The notes under the pieces: model-generated | Databases searched by the model: none | The model's input: the letters and a program-made list of their open reading frames with translations, nothing else | Told to the model about the DNA's origin: nothing | DNA from: Dysidea avara | Lineage: Eukaryota; Porifera; Demospongiae; Dictyoceratida; Dysideidae | DNA: 64,000 nucleotides | Assembly (NCBI RefSeq): GCF_963678975.1 | Contig: NC_089278.1 | Coordinates: 15,729,959-15,793,958 of the forward strand | Reading direction: 5' to 3' | Shown: in pieces, positions 47,793 through 58,256 of the stretch | How the letters are laid out: the number at the start of each line of letters is the position of its first letter | Numbering within the stretch: the stretch's first letter is position 1 | Position numbers and translations under genes: made by a program

Positions 47793-48197
47793 CTTCAGTT
47801 GTTGAAAAGTTGGTTACCACATTTTAAGACACAAAAACTAGATCATGTGCAGAATTCTTGTGACGACAACTGATGTAACTTATCACCACCACCAGCTACA
47901 GTGGATTATGAATCAGAACAGTATAAAGGTGTGGTAGACAATAATAGTGATCAGGTAGATCATGAGTTAGAAGATGAAGCACCTATTAAGGTGTCTTCAG
48001 CTCAAGATAAATGATTAAGAAGAATAGCAAGATTGAAACAACTGGAGAGGATGAAAGCAATTGAAGCTGCAACATCTAGACAACAGAGATATAACAAAAG
48101 AGTAAACAGTGTAAACCCTGTGAAAGTTTCATTGAAGAAAGTGAAGTGGAAAAAAGATTTAAGTGTCTATCATATTTATAGCAATGATTCAAGTTAG
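47793..48197 (+). pseudogene. Gene X last exon, copy 3
   Basis: Matches exon Q of copies 1 and 2. It carries two in-frame stops (CGA to TGA after DDN near 47871, and a TGA after AQDK near 48011), while the C-terminal tail reads through to TAG. Exon P is missing. Confidence 0.6.
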
Positions 48198-48199
48198 GT

Positions 48200-48944
48200 G
48201 TACCATTTAAATCGCTTTATAGTGTTGTAAATTTGCATAATTATTTATCATTTTAAATTTATATAGTATCATATACCTTTAACATATGCATCTGTGTGAA
48301 CTGTATGAATATTTATGTGTGTGACTAAGTGTGCTTCTGAAAACAGTGGTTGGTGCAATTAAAAACAGATAAATCTAAAGCATCTGTGGATGTTATAGCT
48401 ATACATGTTGTATGCTATGTAATCTCTGATGTCTGTACATGCATGTACCTCTTGAAATTCTATGGAGTGGAATAATTATCCCTTAAATTCCAGCATCTAT
48501 TTTTCTATATATTTTTATATGTTTTACATGTACTTGTAACCTTTTTTGTATAACTATAGATAGAAGTGCTTTGTCTAAACCACCCATTTTTATTGTATCA
48601 GTAGCTAATCTCTTAGCAACCGTCAAAACTCTTGTTTATACAAGACAACAAATGTATGCTATTCACATTTGTGTTCTTTAACAATGAATTCCTCTTCTTT
48701 GAGAGATCAATCTAAGATAACCTAATGATTGATTAAAAACAACAGAGTACCTGGCACAAACATTAATAATAGTGTTGTTTTAGTACAGCACATTCATTTT
48801 AGTTTAGTTCTAGTTCTTGTACCCATAGTCCACTACAGTTTTAGTTAGTTTTAGTTCTAGTACCCCATATTTCTGTAATTTTAGTTAGTATTTAGTTTCA
48901 TTATAGTTAGTGTTAATTTTAGTGTTAGATATCTTCACCTATAC
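48200..48944. other. Single-copy AT-rich DNA right of the duplications
   Basis: Homology between units has ended. 48770-48940 is a low-complexity tract of ttagttttagttctagt repeats, echoed at 51695-51770. No gene. Confidence 0.5.
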
Positions 48945-50860
48945 TAAGGCCACACCAAGTCAAACCTTAGTTTCTGGTCACCCGCCCGCATGGAAAACTG
49001 GAACCCCAGTTTATGAGGACTATTATTAATATTACAGGCGCTTAAGGTGGCGATAAAGCAATGACGCGCACAAGAAGCCATAGCAAATACATATGACGTA
49101 ACATATCATATACTACGCAATTTGTGGTAAATCAGGCGGGGGCTAATTCGGCGCAGAACCATAATAAACTTACCAAGCGTAAAAACAGCCACGAATAACA
49201 GGTGAGTTGTTAGCAAAAACAACAAGCAGCTGCTGTTACACATTTCAGGTGGAATGTAACTCACCTTTACAACAAATTGACAACGTGAAAACAAGCGCTA
49301 CTAATAATTATTATTTGTTTCGACTCACCTTACAGCCTGTTACAAACATTATCTTTTCTCTGTAGACACGGGTTGAACAGCCACGAAACCTCGTATGAAT
49401 GGTAAGCAATAGTGTCTGAATAATTCTACGTATCGGTATATCATATGTCCATTCTATGGCTTCTTCGCTTGGTGCGAACGGTGAAACAAGGCTATCATCT
49501 GCTTTTAAACGCCATATATTTCGACTTGTAAATCGCTTCCACTTATTGATACGTAGGATGATTCTTGTAATAGTATGCTTTCATCATGTGAAGTGTTGGA
49601 GCTAAAACTTGAGGTTATTGAGAGATAACGCGTCTTCTGTGGCCCACTAAGTACCACCGATTTCTTGGTTTGAGAGCAGTTCTACGCTTTATACTCTCTA
49701 CGAATGATAGATTCCTGTATGCATAGTTTATTTGTATGCAAAATTAAGTACTAGCTTTCAATATGTCTTAAATTGAGACCATGTTGAGACACAGCAGATT
49801 GTTGTCAAGAATGCGCGTTATTACTTTAGCGCCACCTTAAGTGTACGTGACCAAGGACAGTGATTTTTAAACACTGCAAAAGATCGAGATACTCTAATAG
49901 AGCAGTCACACTACCCTTAACTTTAATACTAGAATAGACAGATACTACTATAACGTTTTTGACTTGTCCTTGATTAGCTATATAGCTATTAGTAATGCTT
50001 CTGTTGCCAGTAAGTAACTTCAGTACAGTATGTATGTAGCATTGATCACTAGCCTAATGATCAGATATACCATAGCTTAAACTTTCCTAACAATTCAGAT
50101 GTGGTCCTCTAATGATTAATCTAGTAACTCTTCTAGTGGATCTAAACTTGGACTTCCTTATCACTGATCACTGATATACTGACTAGAAATCCGGTAACAT
50201 TTGGTGAGCTCAAACTTCAACTTTTCCATGATTAAATAATTGCAAGTATGGTCCTAAATTAACAAGTGCATGGCATCCCTTAGTTAAAACATTATCTTAG
50301 CTTTCCCACATGATCACTGAAAAACACTAGCCTGGAGCACTCAACAACTCAACTCAAAACTTTGACAGCTACTTTACTGAAGGTTTACTGTATAGAAGGC
50401 TGGAAACACATGCATATATAGTTGACTAAGACTTCACATTTGAAAGAGTTTCTGATGTGTTAATATAGTTTTGGATTATTATTAGCTAGCTAATAAATAA
50501 TAATTTCCTGACATAGCTAATGAAACATTTCATTTGTAAAGCAAAAGTAGCTACATGAGTAGACCTTTCCTTAGTGTTAGCTACACATTGTTGTGCTCAG
50601 CAGTGTAGCTAGCCATCAACAATTTTCCTGGTGCACTTTGCAGAAGCATAATTAACTACTTATGCTATAAGAATGTTGGTTAAGCTTGGTTGTAAACTCA
50701 ATATGAAATGGGTAAATTGAGCGAAATTAATAACATTACAGTATTACTGGTGTATATGTAAGAGTCTATGATAGTCCTGAAGTCCTGATCATCCGCCCGC
50801 CCGCATCCTTTGTTGGCTAGGGAGTGACCAGAAACTAAGGTATGACTTGGAGTGGCCTAA
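48945..50860. mobile_element. Inverted-repeat element of ~1.9 kb (outer)
   Basis: Left end taaggccacaccaagtcaaa (48945 onward) and right end (50825-50860) are inverted copies over ~35 bp, continuing to ccttagtttctggtca. Both inner flanks also carry cgcccgcat. No coding capacity. It contains the nested element at 49041-49841. No clear target duplication. Confidence 0.6.
49041..49841. mobile_element. Inverted-repeat element of ~0.8 kb (nested)
   Basis: 29-bp terminal inverted repeats begin CTTAAGGTGGCG (49041-49069) and end CGCCACCTTAAG (49813-49841). An inner inverted pair (gaagccatag at 49065, ctatggcttc at 49455) adds a second stem. The GCGCTTAA ends resemble the MITE at 52471-52840. Confidence 0.6.
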
Positions 50861-51079
50861 CCTTGGTAGCACCCCCTAGACTTCCAGAAACTTTAGATTT
50901 GGTGTTTTGATAGATTTTTCAATTTTATTTCCCATTTTATATCAATGAGGAAAACTGTACCGATAATCCAATTCTTCAATTAATACACGGAATTTGCTGT
51001 TATCTACTAAATTCAGTGGTACATTGTTAGCACCTATAAAGATTGCAAGATGAAATGTATAATAGCCTTATGTTTATTG

Positions 51080-51256
51080 TTATTAGGGTTGTACAATTTA
51101 GATCCTAAAATACGTATTGGCAAGGAGGACTGTTTCAGTTATTAGGGTTGTACAATTTAGAACCTAAACTACGTATTGGCAAGGAGGACTGTTTCAGTTA
51201 TTAGGGTTGTACAATTTAGATCCTAAACTACGTATTGGCAAGGAGGACTGTTTCAA
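51080..51256. repeat. 59-bp tandem repeat, three units
   Basis: Units start ttattagggttgtacaattt at 51080, 51139 and 51198 and are nearly identical. The repeat borders the transposase remnant 51250-51661. Confidence 0.9.
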
Positions 51257-51661
51257 ATGGCTAGAAGAACCTCTCCCTTTGTCTTTTCAATTTCAGCTGC
51301 TTCAAAATGTTTATAAGCATCAGTATGGCATGTCTTCAAATGCTTCTTCAAGTTTATAGAATATTGTCCTTTAAATTCTTTATATACCACAAATCAAACC
51401 ATCAGTACTTTTCACAGTACACACACTTTTGTCCTTGATCTTATCATGCCTGAAGTGGTTCCACACTCCACTTGACTTAGGCCTTCCACCTGGTTCAGCA
51501 CAACTTCCACTTGCCATTGTGCACAAATGAACAAAAGCTCTATATAGAATGCTTAAATAACCTAAATCAGTAGAATTAATGCTGAATAACAATGTTTTAT
51601 AGTAGCATTTGCAGGTATCACCATCTTCAAAGAAAAGTGTTAAGTGGTTTATATAGTGCAC
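51250..51661 (-). pseudogene. BED zinc-finger transposase remnant (hAT-like)
   Basis: The minus strand first reads MASGSCAEPGG, then SGVWNHFRHDKI, a typical BED-finger start. After a frameshift/stop near 51380 it continues NLKKHLKTCHTDAYKHF, the His half of the BED finger. Only the N-terminal DNA-binding part of a hAT-type transposase is visible; the catalytic domain is absent. Confidence 0.6.
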
Positions 51662-51669
51662 AATACCTT

Positions 51670-52470
51670 TTTATGTAGGATTGCTTGAGAAACCTTTCAT
51701 TAGTTCTAGTTCTTGAGCTAAAAGTTTTAATGGTTTTGGTTTAGTTCTAGTTTCAGTTTTGAATCAAAAATTGAAAGAATTTTAGTGCTGTAAAGCATTA
51801 ATAAATAAAAAATAAATAAATAATGAATCTCTACCTTATTAGTTGATGGAGAGACATGCACAGATGCTAAAGGTAAAGTTGAAACGTTGAACAAGTATTT
51901 TAAATCAGTATTTACATGTGGCAAGTTTGAAACTATCCAACTGGCAGAGGTGAAATTTTAACACCAATAATGCAATGCTTTGTAATTTCTTACTCATGAC
52001 CACTAACTATTATAAAGTATACAGTAAACTATAACATGAAGTCAAAATTAATACATTTAGGGGTAGTTTTAGAAATTTTTGAAGGGGGTTTTCAGTGAAG
52101 GTATTAGATTTCATGGTCACATGTATAGGGTCTGGGACTCCATTTTACCTTGCTTGCGATCTCTTGCAGCCTCTAGATGTTGCATTGAGTCTAAGGGACA
52201 AGTGAGCTCTAACATGGCCACTGAGTTGTTTCCCTTGTTGTAATTCACTATAGGTCTGGACAATATGGGATAATGAGTATAGGAGGAATTGTAGCCTTTA
52301 TATGAGTTCTTAAAAAACAGTATTTTAAAATAGATTTGTAAGTCCTTTTAAGTACTGCAAACATATAGTAGTTTGTACACAGTGAGTGTCAATGAGAATA
52401 AATTTTATGGAGGTGCATGTAGTTTTCAACTTCTTGAAATTCTTTAAAACCTTTCAGCTAAAAACTTAGA
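51670..52470. other. No gene recognised
   Basis: AT-rich DNA with a tag-ttc-tag low-complexity tract (51695-51770) and (aaat)n at ~51805. Confidence 0.5.
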
Positions 52471-52840
52471 AGTTTGGACATGCTTTAAGCGCCGCTAAAA
52501 TAAAGTTTCTTTCTATGGAGTGGAGTAAAACAGTAGTCTCAATATAATAAAGTGAGACATCATTATTTCTGTTTATGAATACGTACATGATTGGTATGAT
52601 GAAGTTATATGCGTGGAAAAGTGGTTTGGTATTTTCACCCAAAAACCCTAAGCACTTTGCAAAGCAAAGTATATCGCCTTAAAGCTTACATGAAGAGTGA
52701 TTGGAATATTGAGTCTGCCCTGGTCTACCCCACTGTTTGTTTATTTTGTATTGCAACTATTGAGGTCATGTGAAATACCAAATAAAACCATGTAATTAAG
52801 GGTAATAGTTTTAGATGGCGCTTAAAGCGTGTCCAACCTC
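52471..52840. mobile_element. MITE of ~370 bp
   Basis: Inverted ends GGACATGCTTTAAGCGCC (left) and GGCGCTTAAAGCGTGTCC (right) match with one difference in the outer 18 bp. No frame of note. Target duplication not clear. Confidence 0.65.
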
Positions 52841-52849
52841 CTCTGCAAC

Positions 52850-54480
52850 CTTACTATGTATCATGTACCCACAAGCAGCTGTTTAATTGGAATTCTGGTA
52901 TAACAAACAGTATATCTGCTATCCTATTGCAATTCCTGCAGTTTCATCTGAAGAGATTGTATGGCTAAATGCAACTACTGTAATGAGGGGTTTGTTGGAT
53001 TGGTGGTAGCACTTGGTAAGAAATAGTGCATGCATCCTTGTCAAACACCACTCCTTCTGAAGAAGACAACTCAACTATGGTAACTGAAATTACCTTATAT
53101 GCTGAACTTGATGACCCCATGTGTATCAACAAAAATCAACCCTGCAAACTTTTTGGAAAATAATCGCAAAGCATTATACTATCCTTTACCTAAGTACTTC
53201 TGGTATGTACTTGTACTTTTCTTAAGTACTCTTGTGATCTCAGTTGGAGTACTTGTACTTCACAAACTCAAAAGTACTTTTACCTTACCTAAACGCTATA
53301 TTGTAAAGGTCTGAAACTTTCCCCTTTGGAATAGCATGGATTTTAATTTTCGTGTCTCATAACTGCAGCATCTACTCCACAGAAAATAAACTGTTGCTCA
53401 GTGACTGAAAGCTGTTCATGTATGTACTGTGTTGAAGGTTAGCTTTCTTATAACAAAGTTACTATTGTTCCAACGGATACACTTTGCCAGGGCCTCTGCT
53501 CCAGCAGTCCACTAGATTATCAAAAGTTCAAAACATATGCACTAGCTGTATGAAGTATGTTTTTGAAACAAACTACAAAGGGGGTTGGGGGTGCAAGGTG
53601 CCTGTCCCGTGCACTTCACACCCTCCAACCCTTGAACTTACCAACTTATTTTTGTATAGACAGTGAAACATATCATTATGCTTAACAGGCAAACCTCACG
53701 GTTTGGTTGTTCTTAGGTTCTACAGCTTGGCTTTCACTATACTCTTGCATTCATAACTTAGCTGACATCTTGGTTCACATTTTAACTATACAGTAGAAAC
53801 TAAGGGGGATAGGTAGCCAACAGCAGTATAGCATAGACTAGTGCATGGTTACCACTCTGGATTCACACTCTAAGGATCAGTATGATAAGTGCTGGAGACA
53901 AACAGCTGATGTGCAAAATTTTATCCCCACCAGCTTATTGCCTTTTATATTGGCTAGAAAAGGGATTAAATTTGTGCATGTCGGGTGATGATCTATTACA
54001 ATGATACCACTAGTTTATATAAACCCTTGTAAACACTTGTATCAACAATATCCTTACTTTTAACATACACTAACACCACCACAACAGCATGATGTTTTTC
54101 ACGGACTGGACTCACGGACTGGACTCACGGACTGCAATAATCCATGCATTATCCATCTCTTGCAACACCAGAGAAACCACTATCGAGCTACAAATGCTGG
54201 TACTGTTCTTCCTTAGAAGTCTAAGTCCTTGAAATTAGGTTAGGTAATCCTAAGGCTGCAGCACATGTTGCTGCAGACCTTCAGTGCTGGTCACTGTAAA
54301 GCATTAATACAATACAATACAATAGAAGTTATTTAAGTAGTGCATACACTAATTAATTAGAATACACCAACTACAATAATGACGACAACAATAATTATAC
54401 TCTATCACTATTAACAACAAAATTTAGTCAATGACACAGTAAAAAGTTATCACCTAACACTAACACATTGCACACAAGCA
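52850..54480. other. No gene recognised
   Basis: Contains an agtacttgtact-rich palindromic tract (53190-53285) and a 13-bp tandem (tcacggactggac, ~2.8 copies, 54097-54131). Nothing coding is supported. Confidence 0.5.
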
Positions 54481-54483
54481 AAA

Positions 54484-54828
54484 TTACATAGAATCTAGGC
54501 TATTTTTCAGGTCTTTAGCTACCTCTTTGGTGGCAATGTTACCAAATGTTTTCAAGGTTTCCAGAAAAATGTAAAACGTCGTGGAATAACCTTCTTTTAC
54601 AGGACCTAAAATGTAACTAAGTAGCTCTTTTATCTTGTCAGACTCCTTCGTCTTATCTCTAACATTTCTTTCTTGTTCAAAATTAATGACATCTTTTGAA
54701 ACAAGTTCTGATAGGAAGCTCTCTGTTTCTGTGATTGATGAAGTAATCTTCCGGTAGTAACATTTCAATACTTTATATTCTTTAGTAGCGTTTGGTGGAA
54801 AGGACTTGGATTCAGGAAAACCAGAATC
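54484..54828 (-). CDS. Terminal exon with CARD-like death-fold domain
   Basis: On the minus strand, tctattgttcag is an acceptor. The exon then encodes ~115 residues to a stop. Residues ~20-100 of the exon look like a CARD: YYRKITSSITETESFLSEL, then VSKDVINFEQE, then KIKELLSYIL and FYIFLETLKTFGN, with the helix pattern and the LxxxKxI(S/N)xEE-type second/third helix. CARD proteins act as adaptors in apoptosis or innate immunity. Upstream exons would lie to the right, where the copia element now sits, so the gene may be interrupted or have a long intron. No NACHT or caspase domain is seen. Confidence 0.4.
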   Translation of the reverse strand, partial: DSGFPESKSFPPNATKEYKVLKCYYRKITSSITETESFLSELVSKDVINFEQERNVRDKTKESDKIKELLSYILGPVKEGYSTTFYIFLETLKTFGNIATKEVAKDLKNSLDSM

Positions 54829-55189
54829 TGAACAATAGATTGACATATGCAGTTAATTAACCATATACAAATTAAATTTCTCCACTAACATTTAAATTAT
54901 TTCTTACAGTTATCATATGTGACCTAATTTTAGAAAACCGTCGATATACACACAATAGTACTTTTGTAATAAAATGCATTTAAAACAATGGGTAAAAATG
55001 CAAGTCCCAGAAAAAAATTTACGCAAGTTTTTATCACCCTGCTGGTTGGTGAATTGACACTCCAGTGGATAAATCCTGGGCATCACCGTGTTTCCCTGTT
55101 CATAGGGAGTTCAAAAATCCTTGTTTCATCTCCATACACAGCTCTGAATTACAAATGTTTGTTTACGTTGCGGTGACGAAGGAATTTCC

Positions 55190-55373
55190 TGTGATGAAGT
55201 ATAATCTCAATGAGTGTGAATCTGAACTTTTATTATTGATTTTGTAACCTATTGATTTTTTCTTGTAATCATAATTATATGTACGAATTATTTCTTCTTT
55301 TGTAAAATTAGGACTTCTGTATGTATGAACTTTTGAGTGCGTGATTGACAGTTTAATCAAAATAATTTCAATA
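55190..55373 (+). repeat. Copia 5' LTR
   Basis: Lacks one T of TGTTGATG at its start and ends TCAATA instead of TCAACA. Confidence 0.88.
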
Positions 55374-55390
55374 GGTTATGGGCCCAGTCT
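55374..55390 (+). other. Copia primer-binding site (tRNA-iMet half-molecule type)
   Basis: GGTTATGGGCCCAGTC next to the LTR is complementary to the anticodon stem-loop of initiator tRNA-Met, not to a tRNA 3' end. Confidence 0.75.
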
Positions 55391-55565
55391 AATGACCTAA
55401 CAGATAGAAGTCGATAGTGATGGAATTAAGTACACAGAATCACAAACAGATGGTGGGATGGCTGAGCCTGATCAAGTGATTGAAAGTCCCATGCTAACTG
55501 GTGGGAATTCGGTTCTCCGTAGGTCAACATGAAACAGACAAGCACCAGATTGGTATGGTGATGTT

Positions 55566-57145
55566 GTGACAATGGTTTCATGTGATCAGGAAGATCCCAC
55601 ATCAGTAACTGAAGCCAAAGCTGCTCCAGACAAATGTCAGTGGGAGAAGGCCATGGAAGCAGAAATGAAATCACTCCAGTCAAATAACGTGTGGGAGCTA
55701 GTTTATCCTCCACCAAACTGGAAGGTCATAGGTAGTAAATGGATTTTCAAACGTAAAGTAAATGCTGATGGGGTTGTGGAGCGCTACAAGGCAAGGCTGG
55801 TTGCTCAAGGCTGCACTCAAAGGTATGGATTGGATTATGAGGAGACCTTTAGTCCTGTTGTTCGTTTCAAATCCATAAGAGTTTTGTTGGCCATTGGAGC
55901 TCAACACAAGCTAGAGCTTCATCAAACGGATGTAGCTACAGCCTTCCTACATGGAGAACTGACAGAAGAGGTCTATATGCAGCAACCAGCAGGGTTTGTT
56001 GAATCCGGGAAGGAATCTAGTGTGTAGGCTAAAGCGCAGCATTTATGGGTTAAAGTACTCACCGTGTTACTGGAATCATGCCTTGGATAGTTGACTAAAG
56101 GAAATGGGGTTTTCTCAGACATCAAGTGATCTCTATCTGTATGTGCTCACTGATTCAGAAGGAGAGATTTTCGTAGTGGCTGTCTATGTCGATGACATTA
56201 TTCTTGGTTGTAGCAGTCCGACGAAGATGAATACAGTCAAAAGTGAGCTGAGTCAGAAGTTTGAAATGAAAGATCTAGACACACTACATCATTTCCTGGG
56301 AGTCAAGATTGTTCAGGATAAACTTGATGGAACTGTGTGGGTTGGTCAACCTTTTTACACTGAGAAGATTCTTCATAATTTTGAAATATACAATCCCAAG
56401 CCTGTTGGCTCACCAGTGAATCCTGGTACTAAACTAGCTTCCAGTAAAGACCCAGAGAACATGTGCAACCAGCAAATGTATCAGGCACTGGTAGGAAGTC
56501 TGCTGTACTTGTCTACAAAGACTCGTCCTGATATAGCATATGCTGTGAGCAGCGTTGCTTGTTACTGTGCCAACCCAACCAATGACCACTATACAGCAGT
56601 AAAGAGAATTTTGAGATACTTAAATGGCACTCGAAACTTTGGTTTGCTGTATAGAGGGGATGATCTTAGTGAGATAAAGGGGTACTCTGATGCAGACTGG
56701 ACAGGTGATGTGGGAGATAGGAAATCTACTTCTGGATACATGTACAGGTGGAGCTGTGACTTGGAAGAGCAGCAAACATAGCTGTGTTGCACTATCCACA
56801 GCCGAAGCAGAGTATGTTGCCTTGTCAGCTGCCACACAAGAATCAGTATGGCTTCAGCAATTAATGAGTGACTTGATGCACATTAGAAAGCAAGAAATGA
56901 CCATCTTTGAGGACAATCAGTCAACCATCTGTCTTGCTAAGAATCAACAGACAAATGGACGAATGAAGCATATTGTTATAAAGTACCATTTTGTTCATGA
57001 CCTAGTTGAGACTGAAAGAATTAAATTGGTCTATTGTAGCACTGAAGATATGGTAGCTGATATGCTTACTAAGGGACTTGCCATCCAACAATTTGAAAAA
57101 CTTCGCAAACTAGCTGGAGTTGTGGAATGCACTCACAGAGACTGA
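55566..57145 (+). pseudogene. Copia reverse transcriptase and RNase H (broken)
   Basis: Three pieces: 55566-56027 (RT N-terminal half: NNVWELV, KWIFKRK, YKARLVAQG, TDVATAFLHGEL), 56104-56781 (YVDD catalytic box at AVYVDDIILG, then HHFLG and the C-terminal RT), and 56690-57145 in another frame (RNase H: STAEAEYVAL, EDNQST, ADMLTKGL). They are separated by a TAG with loss of sequence near 56025-56100 and by a frameshift near 56740. It cannot make an active polyprotein. Confidence 0.88.
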
Positions 57146-57152
57146 GAAGGAG

Positions 57153-57337
57153 TGTTGATGAAGTACAATCTCAATGAGTATGAATCTGAACTTTTATTAT
57201 TGATTTTGTAACCTATTGATTTTTTCTTGTAATCATAATTATATGTACGAATTATTTCTTCTTTTGTAAAATTAGGACTTCCGTAAGTATGAACTTTTGA
57301 GTGCGTGATTGACAGTTTAATCAAAATAATTTCAACA
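57153..57337 (+). repeat. Copia 3' LTR
   Basis: 185 bp, TGTTGA...TCAACA, more canonical than the 5' LTR. Confidence 0.88.
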
Positions 57338-57568
57338 TTTCCGACGATTTTTCTTCAATGAATTCGTCTTCCTTCTGGATCACAGAAGAATACCTTTGGC
57401 AAAAACTATACCTTGGTGGATTCACAACTTCATGGCAAATACAATGAGCAAAGGTTCATTCCTGTACGCCATTGTATCAGTAAGTTATGATCGTTTATGT
57501 AAGTGCCTGTATAATATTCTTTCAATGTCTTCTGTACATATTGATTATTTGCTCGTCCGGCTGTCTAC

Positions 57569-58053
57569 TAGTGATGCACCGATACCACTTTTTCACTACC
57601 GATCCGATACCGATACATTTGAGGCCGAAAATGGCCGATACCGATCCGATACCGATACTTTTCCCCATGGGCATTTCTCACAAGAAACAGCTAGTGATTT
57701 AGTTTACTAAAGTCATTTGCTAATCTCATCAACTGCAGTTTGCTGGCTTTGTGGCTATCAATTACGCGAAGATAATAGTTTATGGCTTCAATGAATCTAA
57801 TCTCGTGGCCTACTCCAGTTTCCACTGTACTAATAATGCTAGTAACTGGCTTCTTTTAAGGAATTCATGGCTAATATCAGCTTTTGCTCAACTCCATTCG
57901 ATGCACTATGTATGCCGCCATCTTGACAAGTAATTAAATGATGTCATTTAAAGTATCGGTTGGTATCGGGCATTTATAGCTTTACCAATACAAGTCTGAT
58001 ACCGCCAAAATAGGGCCGATACCGATACTAGTATCGGTATTGGTGCATCACTA
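57569..58053. mobile_element. hAT MITE (tagtgatgcaccgata type)
   Basis: Inverted ends TAGTGATGCACCGATACC / GGTATTGGTGCATCACTA. Flanking 8-mers ctgtctac and ctgtctat (57561-57568, 58054-58061). Rich in ccgatacc repeats. No transposase. Confidence 0.85.
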
Positions 58054-58256
58054 CTGTCTATTGCTGTATTTCCCACACTGCTTAACTTATGGAGCTGAAA
58101 CTTAGCCAATCCATTCCTCTGATGCTGTAGACAACAAAGAACCAATAAAACAAATTATGATAAATGTGCATATATCGACGGTTTTGTAAAATTAGGTCAC
58201 ATATTGTATAGTAGGGTTTGCACCTTCCCGCAAAAAAAAAAAAAAAAATTGACCAG

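Larger units (their letters stand above)
33536..48200. repeat. Segmental duplication unit 3
   Basis: Third tandem copy. It lacks about 4.1 kb between the TRIM upstream region and WDR4: 43372 joins sequence matching unit 1 position 9553, removing e1 and e2. A second rearrangement at 47168 fuses exon e8 to a hAT-type repeat. A third junction near 47790 jumps to gene X. It gained the gypsy element 34758-39112. Homology to the other units ends just after the gene X stop at 48197. Confidence 0.85.
55190..57337 (+). mobile_element. Ty1/copia LTR retrotransposon, internally deleted
   Basis: LTRs 55190-55373 (184 bp) and 57153-57337 (185 bp), target duplication TTTCC (55185-55189, 57338-57342). After the 5' LTR, aggttatgggcccagtc matches the anticodon arm of tRNA-iMet, the half-tRNA primer type known from Drosophila copia. 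Gag, protease and integrase are missing; RT and RNase H remain in broken frames. A purine tract precedes the 3' LTR. Confidence 0.93.
54918..58201. mobile_element. TA-flanked TIR element, host of two nested insertions
   Basis: Inverted ends TGTGACCTAATTTTA (left 54918 onward, right to 58201) extend about 32 bp to accgtcgatata. TA flanks both sides (54916-54917, 58202-58203), as in mariner-type elements. It holds the copia element (55190-57337) and the hAT MITE (57569-58053). Without these it would be about 640 bp, so it is non-autonomous. Confidence 0.7.

Noticed and set aside
51080-51256. CRISPR-like array
   Set aside because: Head-to-tail units without spacers, in a eukaryotic context.
53099-53314. 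71-codon frame with a hydrophobic stretch
   Set aside because: It reads through an agtacttgtact palindromic tract, so it is a low-complexity artefact.
54988-55247. Frames MGKNASPRKKF and MDKSWASPCF left of the copia element
   Set aside because: They run into the copia LTR, lie within the TIR element and show no domain.
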